A DNA stretch of 64,000 nt, from assembly GCF_030053895.1 (NCBI RefSeq), contig NZ_CP125781.1, positions 992,001 to 1,056,000 of the forward strand. Direction: 5' to 3'. How positions within the stretch are numbered: the stretch's first letter is position 1; each line of letters starts with the position of its first letter. Positions 42,880 to 52,627 of this stretch are shown piece after piece. The position numbers and the translations under genes were made by a program. Below the pieces are notes generated by a model that was given only the letters and a program-made list of their open reading frames with translations, did no database searches and was not told the DNA's origin. The DNA is from Trabulsiella odontotermitis (GTDB lineage: Bacteria > Pseudomonadota > Gammaproteobacteria > Enterobacterales > Enterobacteriaceae).

Positions 42880-44412
42880 ATGCAACAACCTGTTGTGCGT
42901 GTCGGAGAGTGGCTGGTTATACCCTCCGTCAATCAAATCAGCCGTCAGGGACGCCAGCTAACATTAGAACCGCGTTTAATCGACCTTCTGGTTTTTTTTG
43001 CCCGCCATCCTGACGAAGTACTGAGCCGTGATGAGCTCATTGATAATGTCTGGACGCGAAACGTCGTTACCAGCCATGTTGTCACGCAGAGCGTCTCCGA
43101 GCTGCGTAAATCCCTGAAAGATGGTGATGATAACAGCCCGGAATACATCATTACCGTGCCTAAACGTGGCTATAAGCTGACGGCGCCGGTGATCTGGTGT
43201 ACGGAAGAGGGCGAAGAGCTCACGCCAGAAATGCCTGCCGCTGAAGTGTATTCGCCGGTTGAATCCGCTCATGTCCCTGTCGCTGCCAACCCCGCCGCGC
43301 CTGCCGCGCCGCCGGCGGTGAAACCCGAAAAACGTAAGCGTCTCGCGACCTTCTGGGTATGGTGTCTGTTCCTGCTGGCGCTCGGTACCTGCGTTGCGCT
43401 GGTGGCGATGTCGACGCTCAAATCGCATCCCGCGGTCACCAAAACGCGGCTGCTGCTGAACCCGCGTGATATCGACATTCGTCTGGAGAATGGCAACTCC
43501 TGTAATAACTGGATGTCGCAGCGTTCCTATGCGGTCGGGCTTGGCAGCCTGGTGACGACCTCGCTCAATACTTACTCCACCTTTATGGTGCATGACAAAA
43601 CCAACTACAACATTAACGAGCCCAGCAGCTCCGGCAAAACGCTGTCAATTGAGTTCGTTAATCAGCGCCACTACCGCGCGCAGCAGTGCTTTATGTCAGT
43701 GCAACTGGTGGATAACGCCGATGGCTCTAGCATGCTCGACAAGCGCTATTTCATTACCAACGACAACCAACTGACGATCCAGAACGACCTGTTAAACAGC
43801 CTTTCCGAAGCACTGAAACAGCCGTGGCCGGAAAAAATGCAGGAGATGCTCCGGCAGTATCAGCCGCTGCAAAGTACCTCGCTGTCGCGCTTCTATCAGG
43901 CGCATCAATTCTTAATGAATGGCGATGTCGAGTCGTTAGGCAAAGCCAGTGATATTCTCAATGACATCACGAAGCAGTCGCCGGAATTTACCTATGCGTA
44001 TGCGGAGAAAGTGCTGGTGGATGTATTACGCCATTCCCAGCAGCCACTTGACGGCACACAGCTGGCGGCAATGTATGAAGAAATTAAGCGGGTGGAAAAT
44101 ATCCCCGGAATGAAAGATGAGTCGATCGTTTATCAAATACGAACGATTGATCAGCTGGGTAAAGGTAACGTCGATGAAGCGTTCGACGCCATTAATACCG
44201 GCATCGATCTGGAAATGTCCTGGTTGAATTATGTGTTGCTCGGCAAGGTATATGAAATGAAAGGCGCCAACCGCCAGGCTGCGGATGCCTACCTTACCGC
44301 GTTTAATTTGCGTCCTGGTGAAAACACCTTGTACTGGATTGAAAACGGGGTATTCCAGACCTCCGTGACCCGCGTCGTTCCGTATCTCGACAATTTCCTC
44401 TCTTCAGAATAA
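42880..44412 (+). CDS. cadC: CadC, membrane-bound transcriptional activator of cadBA
   Basis: 510 residues, close to E. coli CadC (512). The N-terminal OmpR-type winged helix (residues about 1-105: LEPRLIDLLVFFARHPDEVLSR, ELRKSLKDGDD, IITVPKRGYKL) binds DNA. A proline/alanine-rich linker (about 110-150) leads to one membrane helix (FWVWCLFLLALGTCVALVAM). The periplasmic domain senses low pH and cadaverine; the two sensing-domain cysteines (NSCNNW and RAQQCFM) that form the pH-regulated disulfide in E. coli are present. CadC works with the lysine permease LysP to switch on cadBA at low pH with lysine. The ribosome site is weak, in keeping with the low copy number of CadC. Confidence 0.96.
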   Translation: MQQPVVRVGEWLVIPSVNQISRQGRQLTLEPRLIDLLVFFARHPDEVLSRDELIDNVWTRNVVTSHVVTQSVSELRKSLKDGDDNSPEYIITVPKRGYKLTAPVIWCTEEGEELTPEMPAAEVYSPVESAHVPVAANPAAPAAPPAVKPEKRKRLATFWVWCLFLLALGTCVALVAMSTLKSHPAVTKTRLLLNPRDIDIRLENGNSCNNWMSQRSYAVGLGSLVTTSLNTYSTFMVHDKTNYNINEPSSSGKTLSIEFVNQRHYRAQQCFMSVQLVDNADGSSMLDKRYFITNDNQLTIQNDLLNSLSEALKQPWPEKMQEMLRQYQPLQSTSLSRFYQAHQFLMNGDVESLGKASDILNDITKQSPEFTYAYAEKVLVDVLRHSQQPLDGTQLAAMYEEIKRVENIPGMKDESIVYQIRTIDQLGKGNVDEAFDAINTGIDLEMSWLNYVLLGKVYEMKGANRQAADAYLTAFNLRPGENTLYWIENGVFQTSVTRVVPYLDNFLSSE

Positions 44413-44419
44413 GTAAACT

Positions 44420-44460
44420 CTCATCATGCTGCTATTTAAGGGCATGATGAGGTTAATTTT
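44420..44460 (+). terminator. Rho-independent terminator after cadC
   Basis: CTCATCATGC and GCATGATGAG pair around a 12-nt loop, followed by GTTAATTTT. It separates cadC from cadBA, as expected for their separate control. Confidence 0.8.
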
Positions 44461-44776
44461 ATGTATATCAACAATATTCGATTTGTTACTCAAATTCACC
44501 ACTTTTCTCGCCGCGAATAACCGTTTTTTAACACCTTTTTTGTTCTCAACCTACTGTAAAACAACAATGTTTATCTTTTTATGATATCGGCTTGTCTTGT
44601 TGATGTGTTAATGCAAAAAGCTCAGGATATCATTTGTCTGACGTTTGCCATTAATTCATTTAATCCTTAGGACTTCTCCTATAAGAATCCTTAATCTTGT
44701 TGGCAGTCGGTCGGATCAATAAATAATTTGCATCATGGTCCGCACCTCCAAAGTAAAGCTCAGGAGAAAAAGAAAC
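44461..44776 (+). promoter_or_regulatory. Pcad control region of cadBA
   Basis: 316 bp, very AT-rich, without a gene. In E. coli the same interval holds the CadC sites Cad1 and Cad2 and H-NS binding. Segments such as TTTATCTTTTTATGATATC and TTGATGTGTTAATG resemble the E. coli Pcad sequence as I recall it. AGGAGA precedes cadB. Confidence 0.7.
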
Positions 44777-46114
44777 ATGAGTTCTGCCAAGAAGATCGGG
44801 CTATTTGCCTGTACCGGCGTCGTCGCTGGTAATATGATGGGGAGCGGGATTGCGTTATTACCTGCAAACCTCGCAAGCATTGGTGGTATTGCTATTTGGG
44901 GCTGGGTTATCTCTATTATTGGTGCAATGTCTCTGGCGTATGTATATGCCCGACTGGCAACCAAAAACCCACAACAAGGTGGTCCAATTGCGTATGCAGG
45001 GGAATTATCTCCGGCATTCGGTTTCCAGACCGGCGTTCTTTATTATCATGCAAACTGGATTGGTAACCTTGCCATCGGTATTACTGCCGTATCTTATCTG
45101 TCTACCTTCTTCCCGATTTTAAATAACCCGGTTCCAGCGGGTATTGCCTGTATTGCCATCGTGTGGATATTCACCTTCGTGAATATGCTCGGCGGTACCT
45201 GGGTAAGCCGCCTGACTACTATTGGTCTGGTACTGGTGCTGATCCCGGTCGTAATGACCGCCGTTGTTGGCTGGCACTGGTTTGACGTTGCCACTTATCA
45301 GGCAAACTGGAACACCTCACAGACCACAGACAGCCACGCGGTCGTGAAAAGTATTCTGCTTTGCCTGTGGGCGTTCATCGGTGTTGAATCCGCTGCCGTG
45401 AGCACCGGGATGGTCAACAACCCGAAACGTACTGTGCCGCTGGCAACCATGCTGGGCACCGCGATGGCCGGTCTTGTCTATATCGCCGCCACGCAGGTTC
45501 TGGTCGGTATGTACCCGGCATCGCAAATGGCCGCCTCTGGTGCGCCGTTCGCTATCAGTGCTTCCACCATTCTGGGCGGCTGGGCTGCGCCGATGGTTTC
45601 TGCCTTTACCGCCTTTGCATGCCTGACTTCTCTGGGTTCCTGGATGATGCTGGTGGGTCAGGCCGGTATGCGTGCCGCTAACGATGGCAACTTCCCGAAA
45701 GTGTATGGCGAAGTCGACAGCAACGGTATTCCGAAAAAAGGTCTGCTGCTGGCCGCGGTGAAAATGACCGCGCTGATGATCCTCATTACCGTGATGAACT
45801 CCAGTGGGGGTAAAGCCTCTGACCTGTTCGGTGAGCTGACCGGTATCGCGGTTCTGCTGACCATGCTGCCTTACTTCTACTCTTGCGTTGACCTGATTCG
45901 TTTCGAAGGCATCAACATTCGTAACCTCGCAAGCCTGGTGTGCTCTGTCCTCGGCTGTGGCTTCTGCTTCATCGCACTGATGGGTGCAGGCTCTTTCGAA
46001 CTCTCCGGCACCTTTATCATCAGCCTGGTCATCCTGATGTTCTACGGCCGCAAAATGTCCCAACGTCAGCAAAACAAAGTTGCTACTGAAACACAGACCG
46101 CTGACGCGCATTAA
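44777..46114 (+). CDS. cadB: CadB, lysine/cadaverine antiporter
   Basis: 445 residues from the ATG after AGGAGA; the upstream extension of the frame is non-coding leader. APC-superfamily carrier with twelve helices, starting MSSAKKIGLFACTGVVAGNM and MGSGIALLPANLASIGG, as in E. coli CadB. It exchanges external lysine for internal cadaverine, which together with CadA removes a proton from the cytoplasm. First gene of cadBA. Confidence 0.97.
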   Translation: MSSAKKIGLFACTGVVAGNMMGSGIALLPANLASIGGIAIWGWVISIIGAMSLAYVYARLATKNPQQGGPIAYAGELSPAFGFQTGVLYYHANWIGNLAIGITAVSYLSTFFPILNNPVPAGIACIAIVWIFTFVNMLGGTWVSRLTTIGLVLVLIPVVMTAVVGWHWFDVATYQANWNTSQTTDSHAVVKSILLCLWAFIGVESAAVSTGMVNNPKRTVPLATMLGTAMAGLVYIAATQVLVGMYPASQMAASGAPFAISASTILGGWAAPMVSAFTAFACLTSLGSWMMLVGQAGMRAANDGNFPKVYGEVDSNGIPKKGLLLAAVKMTALMILITVMNSSGGKASDLFGELTGIAVLLTMLPYFYSCVDLIRFEGINIRNLASLVCSVLGCGFCFIALMGAGSFELSGTFIISLVILMFYGRKMSQRQQNKVATETQTADAH

Positions 46115-46193
46115 TTCTTAACCCTTTCTCTGTGCCCCTCCTTACCCTGTCACGCCGTGACGGGAGGGGCCTTCTACACCTGGAGATACGAGT

Positions 46194-48338
46194 ATGAACG
46201 TTATCGCAATCATGAATCACATGGGTGTCTACTTTAAAGAAGAACCTATCCGTGAGCTGCATCGCGCCCTTGAGCGTCTGGACTTCCGCATTGTTTACCC
46301 GAACGACCGCGAAGATTTACTGAAACTTATCGAAAACAATGCGCAGCTGTGCGGTGTGATTTTCGACTGGGATAAATACAACCTCGAACTGTGCGAAGAA
46401 ATCAGCGAAATGAATGAGTACATGCCGCTGTACGCCTTCGCGAATACGTACTCCACGCTCGATGTGAGTCTCAACGACCTCCGTATGCAGGTGCGTTTCT
46501 TTGAATATGCGCTGGGCGCTGCTGATGATATCGCGGCAAAAATTAAACAGAATACTGATGAATACATTGATGCCATTCTGCCGCCGCTGACCAAAGCGCT
46601 GTTCAAATATGTTCGTGAAGGCAAATACACGTTCTGTACGCCGGGCCACATGGGCGGTACCGCCTTCCAGAAAAGCCCGGTAGGCAGCATCTTCTATGAT
46701 TTCTTTGGCTCGAACACCATGAAATCAGACATCTCTATTTCGGTGTCTGAACTGGGTTCCCTGCTCGACCACAGTGGTCCGCATAAAGAAGCCGAAGAGT
46801 ATATTGCGCGCGTGTTTAACGCTGATCGCAGCTATATGGTCACCAACGGGACGTCTACCGCGAACAAAATCGTCGGGATGTACTCCGCGCCGGCTGGCAG
46901 CACCGTGCTGATTGACCGTAACTGCCATAAATCGCTGACCCATCTGATGATGATGAGCGACATCACGCCGATCTACTTCCGTCCGACCCGTAACGCGTAC
47001 GGTATCCTCGGTGGGATTCCGCAGAGCGAGTTCCAGCATGCCACTATCGCCAAACGCGTAAAAGAAACGCCGAACGCCACCTGGCCGGTACACGCTGTTA
47101 TCACTAACTCCACCTATGACGGCCTGCTGTACAACACCGACTACATCAAGAAAACGCTGGATGTGAAATCCATCCACTTTGACTCCGCCTGGGTGCCTTA
47201 CACCAACTTCTCGCCGATTTACGAAGGCAAATGCGGGATGAGCGGTGACCGTGTGGAAGGTAAAGTGATTTATGAAACTCAGTCCACGCACAAACTGCTG
47301 GCAGCGTTCTCTCAGGCTTCCATGATCCACGTGAAGGGTGACGTTAACGAAGAAACCTTCAACGAAGCTTACATGATGCACACCACCACCTCTCCGCACT
47401 ACGGTATCGTGGCTTCCACTGAAACCGCCGCTGCGATGATGAAAGGCAATGCCGGTAAGCGCATGATCAGCGGTTCCATTCAGCGTGCGATCAAGTTCCG
47501 TAAAGAGATCAAACGCCTGAAAGGGGAATCTGACGGCTGGTTCTTCGACGTATGGCAGCCGGAACATATCGATTCACCGGAATGCTGGCCGCTGCGTTCT
47601 GACAGCGCATGGCACGGTTTTAAAAACATCGATAACGAACACATGTACCTCGACCCGATCAAAGTCACCATTCTGACCCCGGGGATGAAGAAAGACGGTA
47701 CCATGGACGACTTCGGTATTCCGGCCAGTATCGTGGCGAAATACCTCGACGAGCACGGCATCATTGTTGAGAAAACCGGTCCGTATAACCTGCTGTTCCT
47801 GTTCAGCATCGGTATCGACAAAACCAAGGCGCTGAGCCTGCTGCGTGCGCTGACCGATTTCAAACGCGCGTTCGACCTGAACCTGCGTGTGAAAAATATG
47901 CTGCCGTCGCTCTACCGTGAAGATCCAGAATTCTATGAAAACATGCGTATTCAGGATCTGGCGCAGAACATTCACAAACTGGTTGAGCACCACAACCTGC
48001 CGGACCTGATGTTCCGCGCGTTCGAAGTGCTGCCAGCGATGGTCATGACGCCGTACAAAGCGTTCCAGAAAGAACTGCACAGCGAAGTGGAAGAGGTGTA
48101 CCTCGAAGAGATGGTGGGGCGCGTCAATGCCAATATGATCCTGCCGTATCCTCCGGGAGTGCCGCTGGTCATGCCGGGTGAAATGATCACCGAAGAGAGC
48201 CGTCCGGTACTGGAATTCCTGCAGATGCTGTGCGAAATCGGCGCTCACTATCCGGGCTTTGAAACCGATATCCACGGCGCCTATCGTCAGGCAGACGGTC
48301 GTTACACCGTTAAAGTGCTGAAAGAAAACACCAAGTAA
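46194..48338 (+). CDS. cadA: CadA, inducible lysine decarboxylase
   Basis: 714 residues. An N-terminal wing domain (MNVIAIMNHMGVYFKEEPIR) precedes the PLP-binding core; the PLP lysine is in ETQSTHKLLAAFSQ. TPGHMGGTAFQKSPVG is the fold-type I glycine-rich region. It decarboxylates lysine to cadaverine, consuming a proton, and in E. coli assembles as a decamer. Eighty bp after cadB, with GGAG before the ATG, and followed by a terminator. Confidence 0.98.
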   Translation: MNVIAIMNHMGVYFKEEPIRELHRALERLDFRIVYPNDREDLLKLIENNAQLCGVIFDWDKYNLELCEEISEMNEYMPLYAFANTYSTLDVSLNDLRMQVRFFEYALGAADDIAAKIKQNTDEYIDAILPPLTKALFKYVREGKYTFCTPGHMGGTAFQKSPVGSIFYDFFGSNTMKSDISISVSELGSLLDHSGPHKEAEEYIARVFNADRSYMVTNGTSTANKIVGMYSAPAGSTVLIDRNCHKSLTHLMMMSDITPIYFRPTRNAYGILGGIPQSEFQHATIAKRVKETPNATWPVHAVITNSTYDGLLYNTDYIKKTLDVKSIHFDSAWVPYTNFSPIYEGKCGMSGDRVEGKVIYETQSTHKLLAAFSQASMIHVKGDVNEETFNEAYMMHTTTSPHYGIVASTETAAAMMKGNAGKRMISGSIQRAIKFRKEIKRLKGESDGWFFDVWQPEHIDSPECWPLRSDSAWHGFKNIDNEHMYLDPIKVTILTPGMKKDGTMDDFGIPASIVAKYLDEHGIIVEKTGPYNLLFLFSIGIDKTKALSLLRALTDFKRAFDLNLRVKNMLPSLYREDPEFYENMRIQDLAQNIHKLVEHHNLPDLMFRAFEVLPAMVMTPYKAFQKELHSEVEEVYLEEMVGRVNANMILPYPPGVPLVMPGEMITEESRPVLEFLQMLCEIGAHYPGFETDIHGAYRQADGRYTVKVLKENTK

Positions 48339-48351
48339 CAGACGTAACCGA

Positions 48352-48380
48352 GGGAAGTGGCTTTGCCACTTCCCTTTTTT
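48352..48380 (+). terminator. Rho-independent terminator after cadA
   Basis: GGGAAGTGGC and GCCACTTCCC form a 10-bp stem with a TTT loop, followed by six T. Confidence 0.95.
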
Positions 48381-48384
48381 CATT

Positions 48385-48454
48385 GCCGGGTGGCACTGTG
48401 CTTACCCGGCCTACGATCCGCATGTAGGCCCGCGTAAGCGACGCGCCGCCGGGC
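48385..48454. repeat. REP/BIME element
   Basis: Two inverted REP-like units: GCCGGGTGGC..ACCCGGC, then GTAGGCCCG..GCGTAAGCG and GCGCCGCCGGGC. This is the extragenic palindromic repeat of enterobacteria, here between cadA and dtpC; such elements stabilise messages and can bind gyrase or IHF. Confidence 0.85.
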
Positions 48455-48481
48455 ACATTTGACAGACCGCAGGGAGACCGC

Positions 48482-49951
48482 ATGAAAACACCCTCACAAC
48501 CGCGCGCGATCTATTACATCGTGGCGATTCAAATCTGGGAATATTTCAGCTTTTACGGCATGCGTGCCTTACTTATCCTCTATCTCACTCACCAGCTTGG
48601 TTTCGATGACAGTCGCGCCATCAGCCTGTTCAGCGCTTACGCTTCTCTGGTCTACGTTACCCCCATTCTTGGCGGCTGGATTGCCGACCGCCTGCTCGGC
48701 AACCGCATGGCGATTGTTGCCGGTGCGCTGTTAATGACGCTCGGCCACGTGGTGCTGGGCGTGGAATCTGACACGACATGGAGTCTCTACCTCGCGCTGG
48801 CGATTATCATCTGTGGCTATGGCCTGTTTAAATCGAATATCAGCTGCCTGCTGGGTGAACTGTACGATCATGATGATCACCGTCGCGATGGCGGTTTTTC
48901 GCTGCTGTACGCGGCGGGGAATGTCGGGTCGATCGTCGCGCCGGTCGCTTGCGGGTTGACTGCGCAGTGGTACGGCTGGCACGTCGGCTTCGCACTGGCG
49001 GGCGTGGGGATGTTCATCGGTTTGATGATCTTCTTAAGCGGCCATCGCCATTTCCGCGGCACGCGCGGCGTGGACAAAGCTGCCCTGCAACGCGTTACGT
49101 TTGTGCTGCCTGCATGGGGCTGGCTGGTGGCGATGCTGTGCGTGGCGCCGCTCTTTTTCACGTTGTTGCTGGAGAATGACTGGTCGGGTTATCTGTTGGC
49201 GCTGGTTTGCGTCTTTGCCGCGCAGATAGTGGCGCGGATCATGATCAAATCGCCGGAACACCGCCGGGCGCTGTGGCAAATCGTCCTGCTGATGACGGCG
49301 GGCACGCTGTTCTGGGTGCTGGCGCAGCAGGGCGGCAGCTCGATCAGCCTGTTTATCGACCGCTTTGTTAACCGCCACTGGTTCAGCACCGAAGTGCCAA
49401 CCGCGCTGTTCCAGTCGGTGAACGCCATCGCGGTGATGGTAGCAGGCGTGGTACTGGCCTGGCTGATTCGCCCGGAAGGCAGCGTGCGCTCGGTACTGCG
49501 CGTGTGGATGAAGTTCGCCGTCGGTCTGGCGCTGATGGGCGCAGGCTTTATGTTGCTGGCGTTGAACGCACGGCAGGGCGAGCTGCATGGCCAGGCGTCG
49601 ATGGGCATGATGATTGCCGGGCTGGCGCTGATGGGGTTTGCCGAGCTGTTTATTGATCCGGTCGCGATGTCGCAGATCACCCGTCTTAACATGCCTGGCG
49701 TAACCGGCGTGCTGACCGGGATCTACATGCTGGCGACCGGTGCGGTGGCAAACTGGCTGGCAGGCGTGGTGGCGCAACAGACCACCGAATCGCAAATCAG
49801 CGACTCGGCGATCGCCGCCTACGGCCACTTTTTCTCGCAAATGGGTGAATGGACGCTGGTCTGCGTGGCGCTGATTGTGGCGCTGGTCATCTGCGCCCGT
49901 CTGCTGTTTACCACGTCAACGCCTCGCATGCAGGAATCCCGTCACGATTAA
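48482..49951 (+). CDS. dtpC: DtpC, proton-dependent di/tripeptide transporter
   Basis: 489 residues, POT/PTR2 family. MKTPSQPRAIYYIVAIQIWE followed by YFSFYGMRALLILYLTHQLGF matches E. coli DtpC (YjdL), including the ExxE-like N-terminal motif (EYFSFYG) of proton coupling. About fourteen helices. It lies downstream of cadA exactly as in E. coli, which supports synteny. Imports dipeptides (lysine-containing ones preferred in E. coli). A GC-rich hairpin (CTGCCCG/CGGGCAG at 49963-49986) follows the stop. Confidence 0.95.
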   Translation: MKTPSQPRAIYYIVAIQIWEYFSFYGMRALLILYLTHQLGFDDSRAISLFSAYASLVYVTPILGGWIADRLLGNRMAIVAGALLMTLGHVVLGVESDTTWSLYLALAIIICGYGLFKSNISCLLGELYDHDDHRRDGGFSLLYAAGNVGSIVAPVACGLTAQWYGWHVGFALAGVGMFIGLMIFLSGHRHFRGTRGVDKAALQRVTFVLPAWGWLVAMLCVAPLFFTLLLENDWSGYLLALVCVFAAQIVARIMIKSPEHRRALWQIVLLMTAGTLFWVLAQQGGSSISLFIDRFVNRHWFSTEVPTALFQSVNAIAVMVAGVVLAWLIRPEGSVRSVLRVWMKFAVGLALMGAGFMLLALNARQGELHGQASMGMMIAGLALMGFAELFIDPVAMSQITRLNMPGVTGVLTGIYMLATGAVANWLAGVVAQQTTESQISDSAIAAYGHFFSQMGEWTLVCVALIVALVICARLLFTTSTPRMQESRHD

Positions 49952-50061
49952 CCTGCTTTTCGCTGCCCGTCATCCCCGGCGGGCAGTAAAAAGAGACATT
50001 TTGTGCGCCGCCTCTGTTTTTTTCTCCTGCCTTTTTTTATTCTCTTGCCTCTTTTCTTAAA

Positions 50062-50080
50062 CATGAAATAACGTTTCATT
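50062..50080. promoter_or_regulatory. KdgR-like box upstream of cupin gene
   Basis: ATGAAA-TAACG-TTTCAT, perfect 6-bp arms with 5-bp spacer, matching the KdgR operator pattern (AATGAAA..TTTCATT). It ends 16 bp before the cupin ATG, a position suited to repression. KdgR responds to 2-keto-3-deoxygluconate, the product of uronide breakdown. Confidence 0.7.
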
Positions 50081-50095
50081 TTACGCGGAGGCATA

Positions 50096-50416
50096 ATGTT
50101 TACATTCTACAATGAAACAAAACTGGAAATTTTAGGAAATGGCGTAAGCCGGAAAATACTGGCGCACGCTGGTCAATTAATGGCCGTTGAAGTGCATTTT
50201 GACACCGGCGCGGTGGGCGCAATGCACAGCCATCCTCATGAGCAACTAACGTATATATTATCAGGTGAATTTGAATTCACGATCGGTAATGAAACACGGA
50301 AAGTCACTGCCGGAGACACGCTCTACAAACGGCCTGACATCCTGCATGGCTGCGTGTGCCTGCAGGCTGGCGTATTACTGGATACGTTTACGCCAGTGCG
50401 TGAAGATTTCCTGTAA
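50096..50416 (+). CDS. KdgF-like cupin protein
   Basis: 106 residues, single cupin. Metal-ligand motif MHSHPHEQLTYILSGEFEF (two His, Gln region) and a later His in RPDILHGC. KdgF converts 4,5-unsaturated uronates, made by polysaccharide lyases, to linear ketonized sugars. This match in size and motifs, and the lyase genes downstream, support that role. GCGGAGG precedes the ATG. A terminator follows, so it may be a separate unit controlled by its own KdgR-like box. Confidence 0.82.
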   Translation: MFTFYNETKLEILGNGVSRKILAHAGQLMAVEVHFDTGAVGAMHSHPHEQLTYILSGEFEFTIGNETRKVTAGDTLYKRPDILHGCVCLQAGVLLDTFTPVREDFL

Positions 50417-50457
50417 TTAAATATTTGTGGTGAATGTATTTTCTTTTTTTAATAAAA

Positions 50458-50500
50458 ACACCCGTTAAAAATAGTATTTTATACTGACGGGTGTGATTAT
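50458..50500 (+). terminator. terminator after cupin gene
   Basis: ACACCCGT and ACGGGTGT pair over a 21-nt AT-rich loop that can itself pair, followed by a T-rich stretch. Confidence 0.75.
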
Positions 50501-50554
50501 TTTTAATTGTGAGAATGATCACTGAATGATCTTCAAATGATCCCATAACATAAA

Positions 50555-50593
50555 TTAAAACGTTGTTTCAAATTTATTCAAACATTGTTTTAT
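50555..50593. promoter_or_regulatory. two tandem KdgR-like boxes upstream of the uronan operon
   Basis: TTAAAA-CGTTG-TTTCAA at 50555-50571 and TTCAAA-CATTG-TTTTAT at 50577-50593 share the arm/spacer plan of the box at 50062; centres are 22 bp apart (two helical turns). They lie 36-74 bp upstream of the MFS start codon. No KdgR gene is in the window, so the regulator would act in trans. Confidence 0.6.
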
Positions 50594-50628
50594 GTGATCT
50601 GTTAATAATATTACGGATAAGGGATGCT

Positions 50629-51885
50629 ATGAAGATAAAAAACTTACGGTGGTACATTATCATACTTGTCATGTTGGGGACCGTCACCAACTACCTGGCA
50701 AGAAGTACGCTCGGCGTTGCAGCGCCGGAAATGATGAAAACGCTGGGGTTATCCAGTGAGCAGTATTCGTGGATCGTCTCCGTCTTTCCCTTCACCTACG
50801 CCATCGGCGGCATCCTCTGCGGTTTTGTGATTGACCGCTACGGCTTGCGCCTGAGCTTCGCCATTCTGGCGGCACTGTGGTCGATCTTCAATATGCTGAC
50901 CGGTCTGTGCAGCACCTGGCTGCCTATCGCCTGGTTGCGCGGTGGGCTTGGGATCACCGAAGCCGCCTTTAACCCGGCGGGAATGAAAGTGACGGCAGAA
51001 TGGTTCCCGGCGAAAGAGCGCGGGCTGGCCTGCGGCGTCTACAGCCTCGGTACGTCGTTGGGGGCAATGCTGGCTCCGCCGTTGGTGGTGTGGGCCATCG
51101 TCAACTACAACTGGGAAATGTCGTTCGTGGTGACTGGCGGCGTCGGGCTTATCTGGTGTGTGCTGTGGCTGGTTTGCTATCGTCCGCCGGAAAAACACCC
51201 GGCGATGATCGCGGCGGAATATGACGAGGTTCTGGCGGATCAGATCGAAGTGGTGAAAGAGAAAGCTTCGCTGCGCTCCATCATCAAAAGCAAATCGCTG
51301 TGGGCCATTTCGCTGCCGCGCTTTATGGCTGACCCGGCGTGGGGAACGCTGCATTACTGGATGCCGCTGTACCTGGTCACCGTACGTCACATGAACCTGC
51401 AGGAGATCGCCATGTTTGCCTGGTTGCCGTTCCTGACGGCGGATCTCGGCTGCCTGTGTGCCGGGTTTATGTCGCGGATGCTGGTCAACCGTGGCGTCAG
51501 CGTGCTCAATTCCAAACGCATTACCTTCACTTTTGCCGCGTTGTTAATGCTCTCCATGGCGGGCGTTGGCTTCGTGACCAACGTCTACGTCGCCATCGCG
51601 TTGTTCTGCGTCGCCGGGTTTGCCCATCAATGTCTGTCGATCACTGTTATCAGCATGTCGTCTGACTTGTTCTCAAAACACGAAGTGGCGACCGCCACCG
51701 GTTTTGCGGCCTTTACCGGCAGCATGGGCAACTTCCTGTTCGGCCTGTTCCTCGGCGCGATGGTCGCGGTGGTGGGCTACAACGTCTTTTTCGTCGGCCT
51801 GGGCATTTTCGATTTAATCGGCGCGATGTTCCTGTGGCTGTTAATTAAAAATCCAGAACAAAAAACGCAAACTGTGGCGGCATAA
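50629..51885 (+). CDS. MFS carrier, hexuronate (ExuT-like) type
   Basis: 418 residues from the ATG after AAGGGA; the frame upstream of it lies over the KdgR-like boxes. Twelve helices, with VTNYLARSTLGVAAPEMMKTLG, RGGLGITEAAFNPAGMKVTAEWFP and YSLGTSLGAMLAPP typical of the anion:cation symporters of hexuronates. Probably imports unsaturated or saturated uronate mono- or oligosaccharides released in the periplasm. First gene of a four-gene operon with porin and lyases. Confidence 0.88.
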   Translation: MKIKNLRWYIIILVMLGTVTNYLARSTLGVAAPEMMKTLGLSSEQYSWIVSVFPFTYAIGGILCGFVIDRYGLRLSFAILAALWSIFNMLTGLCSTWLPIAWLRGGLGITEAAFNPAGMKVTAEWFPAKERGLACGVYSLGTSLGAMLAPPLVVWAIVNYNWEMSFVVTGGVGLIWCVLWLVCYRPPEKHPAMIAAEYDEVLADQIEVVKEKASLRSIIKSKSLWAISLPRFMADPAWGTLHYWMPLYLVTVRHMNLQEIAMFAWLPFLTADLGCLCAGFMSRMLVNRGVSVLNSKRITFTFAALLMLSMAGVGFVTNVYVAIALFCVAGFAHQCLSITVISMSSDLFSKHEVATATGFAAFTGSMGNFLFGLFLGAMVAVVGYNVFFVGLGIFDLIGAMFLWLLIKNPEQKTQTVAA

Positions 51886-51914
51886 CTCGCCAGACATTTA
51901 TTAAGGGAAAACGT

Positions 51915-52613
51915 ATGAAAAAAATAGCAACGCTGTTGCTGGCGGTCGCCTTTTGCCCGCTGGTAAGCCAGGCTGTTACCCTCGATATTCGCGGCGGTTA
52001 TCGCGAAGGCAGCCATAAATATGAATCGCGCTTCAAAATGAGCCAGGCGTGGAGTAATGGTTTCTGGCTCAGTATGGAAACCGATAATAAGCAGGGCGTC
52101 GATGGCTTTGAGCAGTCCACCACCGATTACAACGAAATTGAAGGCAACTACAAATATAAACTGACCAACACCGTCGCCATGCAGCCCGGCATGATTTATC
52201 ACTGGGGCAGCGCAGGGGCGCAGATTCGCCCTTACGTGAAGTTTATCTGGAATATGACGCCGGAAACCTGGAGCGGCATCCGCTTGCGTTATGACTGGAA
52301 TCAGTATGACTCTGTCGATCTGGCGGGGAATAACGACAAGGCCAGCGTCGGGCGAGTGGATCTCTATTTCGGCTGGCAAAACGATAAATGGTATATCCAG
52401 GATAACCCGGTCTTTTATCGCTACGTGAATGACTTTAATTACAACAATGACAAACAGTCGGCCTGGGAAAACGATCTGGTCATTAAATATAAGCTGAGCA
52501 AAGTCTGGCAGCCCTATATTGAGTGGGATTACATGGGCCAGCAGGGCAGTTATCAGGGGCGCAGAGGGCTGACCGAAAACCGCTACCGCGTCGGCATTTC
52601 CATCAATATTTAA
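51915..52613 (+). CDS. KdgM-family oligouronide-specific porin
   Basis: 232 residues. Signal peptide MKKIATLLLAVAFCPLVSQA, then VTLDIRGGYREGSHKYESRFKM, the hallmark start of KdgM/NanC 12-strand monomeric porins. YKLSKVWQPYIEWDY and the terminal VGISINI complete the barrel. These channels pass acidic oligosaccharides across the outer membrane. Thirty bp after the MFS gene with AAGGG before the ATG. Confidence 0.92.
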   Translation: MKKIATLLLAVAFCPLVSQAVTLDIRGGYREGSHKYESRFKMSQAWSNGFWLSMETDNKQGVDGFEQSTTDYNEIEGNYKYKLTNTVAMQPGMIYHWGSAGAQIRPYVKFIWNMTPETWSGIRLRYDWNQYDSVDLAGNNDKASVGRVDLYFGWQNDKWYIQDNPVFYRYVNDFNYNNDKQSAWENDLVIKYKLSKVWQPYIEWDYMGQQGSYQGRRGLTENRYRVGISINI

Positions 52614-52627
52614 GGGACGGACACGTT